Assembly: GCF_009765355.1 (NCBI RefSeq)
Contig: NZ_VTHK01000079.1
Coordinates: forward strand, 1-34,742
Direction of reading: 5' to 3'
Source of the DNA: Amycolatopsis anabasis
GTDB lineage: Bacteria; Actinomycetota; Actinomycetes; Mycobacteriales; Pseudonocardiaceae
Length of the DNA stretch: 34,742 nt
The first letter of the stretch is position 1. The number at the start of each line of letters is the position of its first letter. This document shows, one piece after another, positions 15,512-24,107 of this stretch. Under the pieces are notes generated by a model, which worked only from the letters and a program-made list of their open reading frames with translations, made no database searches and was not told the origin of the DNA. The position numbers and the translations under genes are program-made.

Positions 15512-16402
15512 TTACGCGACATGTTCTGGTTTTTTGAGGACCTCGATCAGGGACGAGATGCTGTGGTCGCCGTGGCCCGCCTCGACGGCCCGCTTCAGCA
15601 GATCGTTCAAGGGGGTACGCCAGGTCACGTCGACGTTCGCCTCTTCGCCGAGTTGCTCGTCATGGGCGGTTCCCGCGAGGAAGATGTTGACGCTCGACAT
15701 GGGGTCGGCGTAGTTACCGCTGTCGATCTCCTGGGCGAAGGTCGGCAGGACAGAATTGATCATTTCCAGCCACTTGGCGGTGAACGGCACCATTGTGCTC
15801 ACTTCCAGTCCACGTGCCTGGAGCACAGCGGCGCCTTCGAAGAAACCGACGAGTGCCGGGAGCAGGGTGCCGCCCACCGCCATCTCGTAGAGGGCGGCGA
15901 GATCTGTTTCGTCGCCGAGGTGGACGGTGTCGCCGCCCAGCACCTTCAGCGTTGTCTCGTATTCGTCGAAGACGGTCCGGTCGCCGCCGTAGTACAGCAG
16001 CGTGTCTGGTGCTCCTACAGCCGCAGGCACGTTCTTGATCGCCCCGTCGAGGAACCGGGCGCCGTGTCCGGTGGCCCAGGCGCCCATCGCACGCGCGTCG
16101 GCCGGGGATCCGCTGTTCAGCGTGACCAGGGCGCGCCCGGCCAAAGCTGCCGCGGCGGGCGCCAGGGCCTGGCGCGTGTCGTCGTATGTGGTGAGGCAAG
16201 CGATGATCAGCGGACTCGCCGCGACCGCCTCCTCGATCGTCTCCGCATGGACCGCGCCCTTCGCGACGAGGGGCGCGGCCTTGTGCGCGGTACGGTTCCA
16301 CACGGTTGTCGGGTGTCCGGCGTCGATGAACGCTTCGGCAAGCGCCTTCCCCATCGAGCCCAGCCCGATGACCGTCACCGGTGCGCGATTGTCGCCTGTC
16401 AT
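15512..16402 (-). CDS. Imine-reductase-like NADP-binding oxidoreductase (6PGDH fold)
   Basis: The ATG at 16402 (296 residues) follows CTGGAGCAG; the longer frame adds 23 Ser/Ala-rich residues without a ribosome site. The N-terminal Rossmann domain has VTVIGLGSMGKALA (residues 9-22) and VWNRTAHKA, where the Asn-Arg-Thr after the second strand is the NADPH-type signature. The helical C-terminal domain ends with the IRED-type LLKRAVEAGHGD and IEVLKK segments. It would reduce cyclic imines or a similar C=N/C=O substrate. The usual catalytic Asp/Tyr position in the interdomain helix reads ALYEMAVGG, so activity may differ from characterised IREDs. It is divergent from an HxlR regulator with a shared operator. 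Confidence 0.85.
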   Translation of the reverse strand: MTGDNRAPVTVIGLGSMGKALAEAFIDAGHPTTVWNRTAHKAAPLVAKGAVHAETIEEAVAASPLIIACLTTYDDTRQALAPAAAALAGRALVTLNSGSPADARAMGAWATGHGARFLDGAIKNVPAAVGAPDTLLYYGGDRTVFDEYETTLKVLGGDTVHLGDETDLAALYEMAVGGTLLPALVGFFEGAAVLQARGLEVSTMVPFTAKWLEMINSVLPTFAQEIDSGNYADPMSSVNIFLAGTAHDEQLGEEANVDVTWRTPLNDLLKRAVEAGHGDHSISSLIEVLKKPEHVA

Positions 16403-16497
16403 GTTCTGCTCCAGTCCCAGTGAGTTCGCCACAGACCCAGCGGATTGTGAAGATCGCGGCGCACGGTCCATGCTGGACGCTTTACAGGATTTCCGGC

Positions 16498-16524
16498 AAG
16501 TACCTACAATTTCCTCAGGTACTT
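16498..16524. promoter_or_regulatory. HxlR-type operator between imine reductase-like gene and regulator
   Basis: AAGTACCT (16498-16505) and AGGTACTT (16517-16524) are perfect 8-bp arms, 19 nt centre to centre. They lie in the 146-nt gap between the divergent oxidoreductase and HxlR genes, 24 nt before the HxlR start. The GTAC-containing dyad suits a winged-helix dimer of the HxlR family. Confidence 0.7.
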
Positions 16525-16548
16525 ACATTCTTGTTAGTGAGAGTGCTG

Positions 16549-16893
16549 ATGACGAACCGGACTTACACCTGTGGACTCGACGCCGCCATCGCCGTCATGG
16601 GAGGCAAGTGGAAGGGGCTGATCCTGTTCGCGCTGCACGAGGGCCCGCTGCGTTTCGGCGAGCTCAGGCGGGCGGTTCCCGGTATCAGCGAGCGGGTGCT
16701 CATCCTTCAGTTGCGCGAGATGGAAACGAGCGGCCTGGTGCATCGCGAGGTCTACCACCAGGTCCCGCCGAAGGTGGAGTACTCGCTCACCGAGTTCGGC
16801 CAGTCCCTCAACACCGCGATCGGCCCGCTCGGCGAGTGGGGCGAAGAGCACATGGAACGCATCGAGGCCATCCCCTGGCAACAGGCTCGATGA
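16549..16893 (+). CDS. HxlR-family winged-helix transcriptional regulator
   Basis: This 114-residue protein starts at ATG 16549 after GAGAG. It is a typical HxlR protein: N-terminal CGLDAAIAVMGGKWK with the conserved Cys8, recognition region FGELRRAVPGIS and LQLREMETSGLV, then the wing VPPKVEYSLTEFG and a dimerising C-terminal helix. In Bacillus relatives (YodB, HypR) the N-terminal Cys senses quinones, aldehydes or disulphide stress. The same role is an inference here. It sits divergent to the imine-reductase-like gene, with an 8-bp dyad between them, and probably represses that gene and itself. Confidence 0.92.
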   Translation: MTNRTYTCGLDAAIAVMGGKWKGLILFALHEGPLRFGELRRAVPGISERVLILQLREMETSGLVHREVYHQVPPKVEYSLTEFGQSLNTAIGPLGEWGEEHMERIEAIPWQQAR

Positions 16894-16969
16894 CACACCG
16901 GAGCCTTGCGTCAGTTTGATACCCGCTGGCGCACCACGTTTCTCCGGTGGGCAGCCGGTGACGTGGGGG

Positions 16970-17785
16970 TCAGCGGGTCGATCTGGCGTAGGTGCCCGCG
17001 CTGGTTCCCCAGAGGCGGCGGAAGTGGCGGTTGAGCTGGCTTTGGTCGTAGAAGCCGACGTCGGCGGCCACCTCTGCCGCGGTGCGTCCGCTGGCGAGCA
17101 GGCGTTTGGCTGTGGCCAGCCGGAGCGCGGTCTGGTAGGCGTGCGGGGGTGCGCCGTAGGCGAGGCCGAAACTGCGGAGTAGTTGGCGTTTGCCGCATCC
17201 CGCGGCGTCGGCCAGTTCGTCGAGGGTGATGTTGGCGTCGAGCCGGTCGTGCAGCAGATCGCGTGCCGCGCGCAGCCCCGGCGGTGGTGGTGCGGGCCGT
17301 GGTCGCGGGCGGGTGCCGGCGTGCCGGTGCACCAGGCTCGCCAGGATCCGGGTCAGCGCGGACTGCACGGCGAGTGCACCTTCGTTCAGGGCGAGGTCGC
17401 GGTGCAGTCGGCGCAGGTCATGCCACAGGCCGGGGTCCTGCTGGTACACCCGCGGGAACCAGGGGCGCCGGCCGTCGTCGTCGGACGTGAGCAGGTCCGG
17501 TTCGACGAAGAGGACCTGGTAGCTGGCGGTGGTCTGGTTGCCCCATGCCTGCAGGAGTTCGTCGGGTTCGAGCACGGTCACCGCGCCGACCGCGCTGGGT
17601 CCGAGGGCTCGGCCGCGGTAGCGCATGCCCGCTGGGGTTCCGGCGACCGCGATCTTGAGCACGTAACCGGCGCTGAGGGCTTGGTCGTGGCGGGAGTACC
17701 GGATGTTCTCGGCGTGCAGGACCTCGACGCCGGGCAGCGTGACTGGTCGCCACAGTCGTTTGGCCGGCGCTGGCGTGTGGTTCAT
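16970..17785 (-). CDS. AraC-family transcriptional regulator
   Basis: This 271-residue protein has an ATG start after GAGGTGACG. The N-terminal half is a cupin-type sensing domain (YVLKIAVAGTPAGMRYRG strand pair, residues about 40-60, and an acidic stretch near 100). The C-terminal 100 residues hold the two helix-turn-helices: TLDELADAAGCGKRQLLRSF and VAADVGFYDQSQLNRHFRR, followed by GTSAGTY. It is divergent from the molybdenum aldehyde oxidoreductase operon, with 151 nt between the starts, so it is the likely activator of that operon, responding to the substrate or a related aldehyde. Downstream it converges with HxlR. Confidence 0.9.
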   Translation of the reverse strand: MNHTPAPAKRLWRPVTLPGVEVLHAENIRYSRHDQALSAGYVLKIAVAGTPAGMRYRGRALGPSAVGAVTVLEPDELLQAWGNQTTASYQVLFVEPDLLTSDDDGRRPWFPRVYQQDPGLWHDLRRLHRDLALNEGALAVQSALTRILASLVHRHAGTRPRPRPAPPPPGLRAARDLLHDRLDANITLDELADAAGCGKRQLLRSFGLAYGAPPHAYQTALRLATAKRLLASGRTAAEVAADVGFYDQSQLNRHFRRLWGTSAGTYARSTR

Positions 17786-17936
17786 GCCCCGTCACCTCGG
17801 TTCGGTTTCGGTGGGATGTCGTTTTCGCCCTAGTTCGCCCGGTCGGCGCCGCCCTACGGTGCTGCCCGCGGCCGTTGCTCGCATGGTGTCGGCCGGTGTG
17901 TGTGGTCCGGGTCAGTTCGTGGAGGTGAGGGTTTCG

Positions 17937-18551
17937 ATGAATGAGTCAGTGCTGCACAGTCGGCGCCAGATCCTGGCGCGTGGTGCGCTGATCGGCACGG
18001 CGGCGGTGGCCGGGACCGCTGCCGGGACCGGGATCGGGCGAGCGGAGCCGGTGGCCGCGGGGCCGGAATCGCTCGGTCCCGGCCCGGCCGAGGTCACGTT
18101 GCGGGTCAACGGGCGCGATTTCGCGATCGCGGTCGAGCCGCGGGTGACCCTGCTCGACGCGTTGCGGGAGCGGCTCGGGCTCACCGGGACCAAGAAGGGC
18201 TGTGACCAGGGTGCGTGCGGGGCGTGCACGGTGCTGCTGGACGGGCAGCGGGCCAACGCCTGCCTGACGCTCGCGGTGATGCAGCGCGGGGTGGAGATCA
18301 CCACGGTGGAGGGTTTGGCGCGGGGTGAGCGGCTGCATCCGGTGCAGCAGGCGTTCCTCGACCACGACGCGTTCCAATGTGGATACTGCACGCCCGGCCA
18401 GATCGTCTCCGCGACCGCGGTGATCGCGGAAGGGCACGCGGGATCGCCGGCGGAGATCCGGGAATGGATGAGCGGCAACCTCTGCCGTTGTGCGGCGTAT
18501 CCGAACATCGTGGCGGCCGTGCGGGACGCGGCGGGCGGGAGCCGGGGATGA
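17937..18551 (+). CDS. paoA: Aldehyde oxidoreductase 2Fe-2S subunit, Tat-exported (PaoA/YagT-like)
   Basis: The ATG at 17937 follows GGAGGTGAGGG (204 residues). The N-terminus is a twin-arginine signal, SRRQILA (Arg9-Arg10), with a hydrophobic Gly/Ala stretch, so the folded complex is exported with its cofactors. A plant-type 2Fe-2S cluster is bound by Cys89, 94, 97 and 109 (CDQGACGAC). A second 2Fe-2S cluster near the Mo site is bound by Cys148, 151, 183 and 185 (CGYC and CRC). In E. coli PaoABC this subunit passes electrons between the Mo and FAD centres. Its stop overlaps the start of the FAD subunit (ATGA). Confidence 0.93.
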   Translation: MNESVLHSRRQILARGALIGTAAVAGTAAGTGIGRAEPVAAGPESLGPGPAEVTLRVNGRDFAIAVEPRVTLLDALRERLGLTGTKKGCDQGACGACTVLLDGQRANACLTLAVMQRGVEITTVEGLARGERLHPVQQAFLDHDAFQCGYCTPGQIVSATAVIAEGHAGSPAEIREWMSGNLCRCAAYPNIVAAVRDAAGGSRG

Positions 18552-19525
18552 GGCCGTTCGCCTACACCCGGGCGCACTCCGTCGCGATGGCCGTCGAGAC
18601 GGTGGCCGCCGATCCGGCGGCACGGTTTCTCGCCGGTGGCACCGAGCTGCTCAACCTCGTGCGAGAGGGCCAGGAGGCGCCGAACCGGCTGGTGGACATC
18701 GGTGCGCTGCCGTTGACCGAGGTGCGGGCGGACGCCCGCCGGGTGCGCATCGGAGCGCTGGCCCCACTGGTGCACGAGCACCCGGAGATCCGGCGGCGGT
18801 TTCCGGTGCTGGCCGAGGCGGGCGGGTCGGCGGCCTCGCCGCAGGTGCGGAACATGGCCACGCCGGGCGGGAATCTGCTGCAGCGCACGCGATGCGCCTA
18901 CTACCGGGAGGTCCGGTTCCCCTGCAACCGGCGGGTACCGGGTTCCGGCTGCGCCGCGCTAAGCGGCGTGCACCGGAACAACGCGATCCTCGGGGGCAGC
19001 GAGCACTGCATCGCGGTGCACCCCTCGGACCTCGCGGTCGCGCTGACCGCCCTCGACGCGGTCGTCCGCACCCGGGGCCCGGCGGGTGAACGGGCGATTC
19101 CGATCGAGGAGCTGTACCTCCTGCCCGGAGACCAGCCGCACCGGGAGACCGCACTGGCACATGGGGAGCTGATCACCGCGATCGATGTTCCGGCAACCGC
19201 TTTCGCGGCGCGCTCGCACTACCTCAAGGTGCGGGATCGGGCTTCGTTCGCCTTCGCGCTCGTCTCGGTGGCCGTGGCGCTCGAGCTGCGGGACGGCGTC
19301 GTCCACGACGTGCGGATCGCGCTGGGCGGGGTGGCGCCGCGGCCGTGGCGCGCCCGCGCCGCCGAGCACGCGTTGCGCGGCCGCCGGTTCGACGACACCG
19401 CCCGGGCGGCCGCCGGCCGGGCGGCGACCGAGGGCGCGACACCCCGGGAGCACAACGGGTTCAAGGTGCCGCTGACCGAGCGCGCGGTACTCCGCGCACT
19501 GTCCGAAGTGGATGGTGGACGATGA
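18548..19525 (+). CDS. paoB: Aldehyde oxidoreductase FAD subunit with extra 4Fe-4S cluster (PaoB/YagS-like)
   Basis: This 325-residue protein starts at the ATG overlapping the previous stop. FAD-binding segments are FLAGGTELLNL (about 27-37) and ATPGGNLLQ (about 104-112). As in E. coli PaoB, and unlike most xanthine dehydrogenase FAD subunits, an insert carries four Cys at 116, 126, 135 and 154 (RCAYYR, PCNRR, GSGCAAL and GSEHC) that bind a 4Fe-4S cluster. It would hand electrons from the Fe-S subunit to FAD and then to an acceptor outside the cytoplasm. Its stop overlaps the start of the Mo subunit (ATGA), so all three chains are made together. Confidence 0.93.
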   Translation: MRPFAYTRAHSVAMAVETVAADPAARFLAGGTELLNLVREGQEAPNRLVDIGALPLTEVRADARRVRIGALAPLVHEHPEIRRRFPVLAEAGGSAASPQVRNMATPGGNLLQRTRCAYYREVRFPCNRRVPGSGCAALSGVHRNNAILGGSEHCIAVHPSDLAVALTALDAVVRTRGPAGERAIPIEELYLLPGDQPHRETALAHGELITAIDVPATAFAARSHYLKVRDRASFAFALVSVAVALELRDGVVHDVRIALGGVAPRPWRARAAEHALRGRRFDDTARAAAGRAATEGATPREHNGFKVPLTERAVLRALSEVDGGR

Positions 19526-21723
19526 GTGTCGGCCAGCCGATCGCCCGGGTGGAAGGGCGCGCGAAGGTCACCGGCGCCGCCCGCTACACCGCCGACCTAG
19601 CCCAGCAGGGCCTCGTCCACGCGGTCGCCGTGGGCGCCGCCATCGCCCGCGGGCGGGTGAGGTCGATCGACTCCTCCGCCGCCGAATCGGCCGAGGGGGT
19701 GCTCGCCGTCCTCACCCACCGCAACGCACCGCGGACCCATCCCGTGCCGGGCCGGGAGGTCTCCGGACCGGCCGGGGACACGATCGGGATCCTGCAGGAC
19801 GAGCGGATCCACTACGCCGAACAACCGGTGGCCGTGGTCGTCGCCGACACGGCCGAACGCGCCAGGCATGCGGCCACCCTGCTGCGCGTCTCCTACGCGG
19901 CCGAGCAGCCGGTGGCGACCCTGTACGACCGGATCGGCGACGCCTTCGCCTCCCGGTACGCGCCGCCGCTGTCGATCGGCGACGTCGAAACCGGGCTCGC
20001 CGAGGCGGATATCCAGGTCGACCGCACCTACCACCTGCAAGCCCAGCACCAGCATCCGATGGAACTGATCGCGACGACCGCGCACTGGGCCCCCGGCGAG
20101 GTGACCGTGCACGCCAGCACGCAAAGTGTCGGCGTCCTGCGCAACGGGGTGGCACTGGCATTCGGGCTGCGCCCCGAGCAGGTGCGGGTGGTCTGCGCCT
20201 TCCTCGGCGGCGGGTTCGGCGGAAAAGCGAGCCTGTGGTGGCCCACGATCACCGCGGTGATGGCCGCCCAGGTCACCGGCCGCACCACCCGGCTGGTGGT
20301 CACCCGCGCGCAGATGATCGCCGCCAGCGGCCACCGGGCCCGCAGCAGGCAGCACATCCGGCTGGGCGCCCGCCACGACGGCACGCTCACCGCGATCGAC
20401 TACGGCACCATCACCGAAACCTCCGCCTGGTACGACACCCCACCGCCGTCGATCACCTCGGCCACCACCATCCCCTACCGCAGCCCGAACATCCGCGTGG
20501 TGCCGCGGTTCGTCCAGGTCAACACCCAGTCCCCCACCCCGATGCGTTCCCCGCACGAGGGGCAGGGGCTGATCGCCCTCGAAGCGGCGATGGACGAACT
20601 CGCCGAAGAACTCGGCCTCGACCCGCTCGAGATCCGCCGGCGCAACTTCGCCGACCGCGAACCGGCGACCGGCAAACCCTGGTCCAGCAACGGCCTGCTG
20701 GCCTGCTACGACCTCGGAGCCCGCAGATTCGGCTGGGCACAACGCGACCCGCGGCCACGCAGCATGCGCGACGGCAGGTACCTGGTGGGCTGGGGCATGT
20801 CGACCGCACTGCGGTTCGCCGCCAGCCGCGCCGCCGCCGCGCGCGCCGTCCTGCACGCCGACGGCACCGCACTCGTGCAGATGGGCACCCAGGACATCGG
20901 CACCGGCACCGCCACCATCCTCTGCCAGGTCGCCGCCGACGCACTCGGCCTGCCGATCGACCGCATCCGCCCGGAAATCGGCGACACCGACCTACCCCCG
21001 GCACCGCCGTCGATCGGCTCGCTGACCGCCCAAACCGTGTCGGCCACGGTCACCCTCGCCGGGAACGCGTTGCGGGACAAGGTGATTCACCTCGCGATCA
21101 ACGACCCGCGCTCCCCGCTGTCCGGCGCGGACCCGCACACGGTCACCGTCGACCACGGCTATCTGCACCTGCGAGACAACCCCCAGCGGGGCGAAACCTA
21201 CTCGCGGCTACTGCGCCGCAACCAACTCCAATCCGTGGACGCACTCGGCGAACACACCCCACCGGGCCTCGACCCCTACGCCCACTACGCCTTCGGCGCC
21301 GACTTCGCCGAAGTCCGCGTGGACCCCGACCTCGGCACCGTCCGGGTCACCCGCTACGTCAAGGTCATCGAAGCCGGGCGGATCATCAACCCCCGCACCG
21401 CACGCAGCCAGATCATCGGCGGCGTCACCTTCGGCATCGGCCAAGCGCTCACCGAGGTCAGCGAAATCGACCGCACCCACGCCCGGATCACCAATGCCGG
21501 ACTCTGGGGCTACCACGTCCCGGTCAACGCCGACGTCCCCGACATCGACGCCTGCTTCGTCGAAGTCGACGACCCGCACCTCCCCCAAGGCGTCAAAGGC
21601 CTCGGCGAACTCTGCACCATCGGCGCCGCACCGGCCATCGTCAACGCCGTCTCCCACGCCACCGGCCACCGCATCCGCGAACTCCCCATCACCCCGGACA
21701 AACTCCTCACCAAAACCACCTAG
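19522..21723 (+). CDS. paoC: Aldehyde oxidoreductase molybdopterin subunit (PaoC/YagR-like)
   Basis: The 733-residue length matches E. coli PaoC. The N-terminal aldehyde oxidase a/b hammerhead domain (GRAKVTGAARYTADL) is followed by the molybdopterin-binding domain with FLGGGFGGK, the MRSPHEGQG loop, GTQDIGTGT and the catalytic base in KGLGEL (Glu696). It oxidises aldehydes, in PaoABC mainly aromatic ones, to acids using water and a Mo=S/Mo-OH centre. No XdhC/PaoD-type maturation factor is seen nearby, so one must be encoded elsewhere. It has no signal of its own and would travel out with the Tat-tagged small subunit. Confidence 0.93.
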   Translation: MSVGQPIARVEGRAKVTGAARYTADLAQQGLVHAVAVGAAIARGRVRSIDSSAAESAEGVLAVLTHRNAPRTHPVPGREVSGPAGDTIGILQDERIHYAEQPVAVVVADTAERARHAATLLRVSYAAEQPVATLYDRIGDAFASRYAPPLSIGDVETGLAEADIQVDRTYHLQAQHQHPMELIATTAHWAPGEVTVHASTQSVGVLRNGVALAFGLRPEQVRVVCAFLGGGFGGKASLWWPTITAVMAAQVTGRTTRLVVTRAQMIAASGHRARSRQHIRLGARHDGTLTAIDYGTITETSAWYDTPPPSITSATTIPYRSPNIRVVPRFVQVNTQSPTPMRSPHEGQGLIALEAAMDELAEELGLDPLEIRRRNFADREPATGKPWSSNGLLACYDLGARRFGWAQRDPRPRSMRDGRYLVGWGMSTALRFAASRAAAARAVLHADGTALVQMGTQDIGTGTATILCQVAADALGLPIDRIRPEIGDTDLPPAPPSIGSLTAQTVSATVTLAGNALRDKVIHLAINDPRSPLSGADPHTVTVDHGYLHLRDNPQRGETYSRLLRRNQLQSVDALGEHTPPGLDPYAHYAFGADFAEVRVDPDLGTVRVTRYVKVIEAGRIINPRTARSQIIGGVTFGIGQALTEVSEIDRTHARITNAGLWGYHVPVNADVPDIDACFVEVDDPHLPQGVKGLGELCTIGAAPAIVNAVSHATGHRIRELPITPDKLLTKTT

Positions 21724-21831
21724 CCCGGAAACCAGCGCAGCGTCACGAAGACAGACCGTCAGCGCTGCCGGGGCAGCCCTGCTCGCGAATCGACGAGGAA
21801 GGGTGTATCCGCCACGACCAAAAGGAATCCG

Positions 21832-22650
21832 ATGCGTTTCTCCCTGACCGCGCTCGCGGGTTGCGTGGCACTCGTCGCCGCGTTGAACAGCACCCCGGCG
21901 GAACCGAAGACCGGCGCCCCGGTCCCGCTCCGCGAACGAACCCCGTGCGCCCATCCGGACGCGTTCGCGATGGGCCAGAGCGGCCCGTGGGCGCCCGGCA
22001 TCTACGTGATCGGCGACAGTATTTCCCTGCTGGTGCCCTACGGGCCGACCAACACCGCGGCGGGGCTGCACACCTGGGAGCGGGTCGGGATCGGGTGGAA
22101 CGTCATGTGCCACAGCGTGCCCGGCGGGGACACCAACGACCCGGCACCCGGTCACGACATCGGTGACGACGGTGACGCGGACTCGTTCGGCGACGCCGGC
22201 CGCTCCCCGGCCCAGGCCGTCTGGATCGAACTCGGCAGCAACGACATCGCGTGCATCATGCCGGGTTGCCCGGGCACCCCGCCGGACCCGGTGCTCGTCG
22301 AGTTCCAGCGGATCTTCACCGAGGTCGACGCCGAGGCGCAACGCCTTGCCGACCGGGGAAAGTGCGTGGTGTGGGCGGGAGCCCGGGAGATCGACCGCAG
22401 GGGAACCCCGCCCGAGGTGGCCAGGGCGTTCAACCAGCACCTCCGGGACCTGCAGAACCGGTGGCCTGGCCGGTTCTTCTACGTCGACTATCACGCGTAC
22501 AGCTACCAGAACGAGGCGCTACGCCGGTCACTCGACGATCCGATTCCCGGGCAGAACCCGCCGGACGGTCTGCACCCGAGGACCGCCGAGGGCCGGCAGG
22601 CGATCGCCAGCCTCGAGCTGTGGACCAGCCGCGCCCACTGCGGCATCTGA
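21832..22650 (+). CDS. Secreted SGNH/GDSL-family hydrolase
   Basis: This 272-residue protein has an ATG start after AAAAGGAA. A signal peptide is visible at residues 1-24 (FSLTALAGCVALVAAL). SGNH blocks are YVIGDSIS with the nucleophile Ser63, the WIELGSND block with Asn, and the DGLH block with Asp245 and His248 near the C-terminus. Several Cys residues in the mature part suggest disulphides. Such enzymes remove acyl or acetyl groups from lipids, sugars or peptidoglycan outside the cell. It lies 108 nt downstream of the Mo enzyme operon on the same strand, and a TetR-like gene follows 19 nt later, probably in one transcript. Confidence 0.82.
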   Translation: MRFSLTALAGCVALVAALNSTPAEPKTGAPVPLRERTPCAHPDAFAMGQSGPWAPGIYVIGDSISLLVPYGPTNTAAGLHTWERVGIGWNVMCHSVPGGDTNDPAPGHDIGDDGDADSFGDAGRSPAQAVWIELGSNDIACIMPGCPGTPPDPVLVEFQRIFTEVDAEAQRLADRGKCVVWAGAREIDRRGTPPEVARAFNQHLRDLQNRWPGRFFYVDYHAYSYQNEALRRSLDDPIPGQNPPDGLHPRTAEGRQAIASLELWTSRAHCGI

Positions 22651-22669
22651 CCCGGGAAGGGACGACCCC

Positions 22670-23422
22670 GTGGAGCACACCGATCTCGGCCTGGTGCTCG
22701 GCCGGCTCGCCGGCAGTACCAGCAGCACCAGGAAAACCGGTGCCACCCGGCGCAGGCTGGCCAACGACCCCCTCACCAGGGAATACCTGGACGCCGGATG
22801 CAGGATCATCGCGGCCCGGTTCGCCGACCGCCAGCACGACGCGGCAGGAAGTGTCCCGTTTTTCAGCTGGATCACGCAGGACAGCGCGATCCGGGAAGTG
22901 GCCAGCGGCCCGGCCGGGCTCCGTGGATCGCTCGGCACCTTCCGCGATCGCTGGCCGTTCCGGTCGCACTACCTCGAGGACCTCATCGCGTATTCCCTGT
23001 GGAAGCGGCGACTCGCGGTGGCCGGGGTGCACACCGGACGGGACGGCCGTGCCGTGCTCCTGCGGGAACTGGCCGACCGCGAACTTCAGGTGCTGCTCGC
23101 CGATTCGGCCCACCGGGTGTCGATGATCACCGCGCTGACCGGGGAACAGGCCGCCGACGATCTCTACCGGGAACGCCGCGCGGCCTGGTCCTCGACCTAT
23201 CGAGAGCTGCTCTCCGGAGCCCGGCTGCGGCCCGGCGTCACAATCGACGAGCTGGCCGGTCTGGCGACCGCGCTCGTCGAGGGGTTCGCACTGCTGACCT
23301 TCGCCGGGCAACGCGCAGGGACCGGGAATCACCGGTCCCTGCTCGGCATGGCCATCGTCGCGCTCACCGCCGGATGCCTCGATCACGGCGACGGCCGCCC
23401 CCTCGACGACTCACTGGCCTAG
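22670..23422 (+). CDS. TetR-like protein with divergent DNA-binding region
   Basis: The GTG at 22670 follows GGGAAGGGA and gives 250 residues. The C-terminal half looks like a TetR ligand-binding domain: a helix with TIDELAGLATALVEGFALLTF and a final amphipathic helix. The N-terminal part, LTREYLDAGCRIIAARFADR, resembles TetR helix 1. WPFRSHYLEDLIAYSLW, about 80 residues later, resembles the YHHFPSKEDLL helix. But the classical turn with TTxxIAxxAGVS is not recognisable and an insert separates the two. It may be a strongly diverged TetR regulator or a non-DNA-binding relative. It is 19 nt downstream of the SGNH hydrolase, and its stop codon shares CTAG with the convergent gene. Confidence 0.6.
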   Translation: MEHTDLGLVLGRLAGSTSSTRKTGATRRRLANDPLTREYLDAGCRIIAARFADRQHDAAGSVPFFSWITQDSAIREVASGPAGLRGSLGTFRDRWPFRSHYLEDLIAYSLWKRRLAVAGVHTGRDGRAVLLRELADRELQVLLADSAHRVSMITALTGEQAADDLYRERRAAWSSTYRELLSGARLRPGVTIDELAGLATALVEGFALLTFAGQRAGTGNHRSLLGMAIVALTAGCLDHGDGRPLDDSLA

Positions 23423-23868
23423 GGACGGAAGCCGCAACCGTAATAGGACCCGTCCGTTCCCCATCGGGACCACAACATGGCCCTGCTCGTAGCCGGACCG
23501 AAGATCCCATCCTCGCGGAGACCGAAGAACCGTTGCACAGTCCGGACCGCGGTAGTCGTGTCGCCGTCGAACACCCGATCCACATTCACCCTTTGTTGAT
23601 TGTGGCAATACCGCAGCGAATGTTCGAGGTAGTAGACGGCGGTGCCGTCGGCTCGGCTGTCACTGAGCAGGCAGTTGGTGTCGAACGAATCACTTCCATA
23701 ACTCGGGTAGACGGTGAAAACCCCCCAGTACACGAACTGCAGGGTGTACTCGTTGCAGGTCGGCGTCGCGGCCAAGGTTTCCGATCCGGCATTGGCCGAC
23801 CCGGCGATCACCGACATCGACAACACCCCGAACAGCGCCAGAATCGTGGTGAATCTTCGAACAATCAT
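23419..23868 (-). CDS. Secreted peptidoglycan-binding-domain protein
   Basis: The ATG at 23868 follows AAGGAAACGAG and gives 149 residues; the longer frame upstream has no signal-peptide logic. Residues 1-25 are a signal peptide (FTTILALFGVLSMSVIAGSANA). The C-terminal half holds one PG_binding_1 repeat: TTAVRTVQRFFGLREDGIFG then PATSRAML, the pattern that binds cell-wall peptides. Four Cys residues before and after the repeat suggest disulphides. There is no catalytic domain, so it is probably a small wall-bound protein or partner of a wall enzyme. Its stop overlaps the stop of the convergent TetR-like gene. Confidence 0.8.
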   Translation of the reverse strand: MIVRRFTTILALFGVLSMSVIAGSANAGSETLAATPTCNEYTLQFVYWGVFTVYPSYGSDSFDTNCLLSDSRADGTAVYYLEHSLRYCHNQQRVNVDRVFDGDTTTAVRTVQRFFGLREDGIFGPATSRAMLWSRWGTDGSYYGCGFRP

Positions 23869-24107
23869 CTCGTTTCCTTCCGTGCGACCCATCGGAGTGC
23901 CGACAGTAGATCGCGCGGAGCAGCCGATTCCACGCTTACCGATGTCCTCATCGAATGACCACATCGCCGGAGGGACTCGGTGGTTCGTGTTGCGATGCGG
24001 GCACCGAGGCTGCGCGGCCATCAGGTCAGGACCGGCGGTCCGGTGGCCGGATTGACCACCCGGGCACCGGGACGCTTTGCACGAATATCCCCGCCATCGT
24101 CGACCTA

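Noticed and set aside
15185..16423. 412-codon plus-strand open frame
   Set aside because: Antisense of the imine-reductase-like gene, which has intact NADP and C-terminal motifs on the other strand.
21764..21777. GCTGCC/GGCAGC hairpin after the molybdenum subunit as terminator
   Set aside because: A six-bp stem with no T-tract is too weak, and the SGNH hydrolase follows closely on the same strand.
19512..22166. 884-codon plus-strand open frame
   Set aside because: It lies within the molybdenum subunit in another phase; Arg/Pro/His-rich shadow composition.
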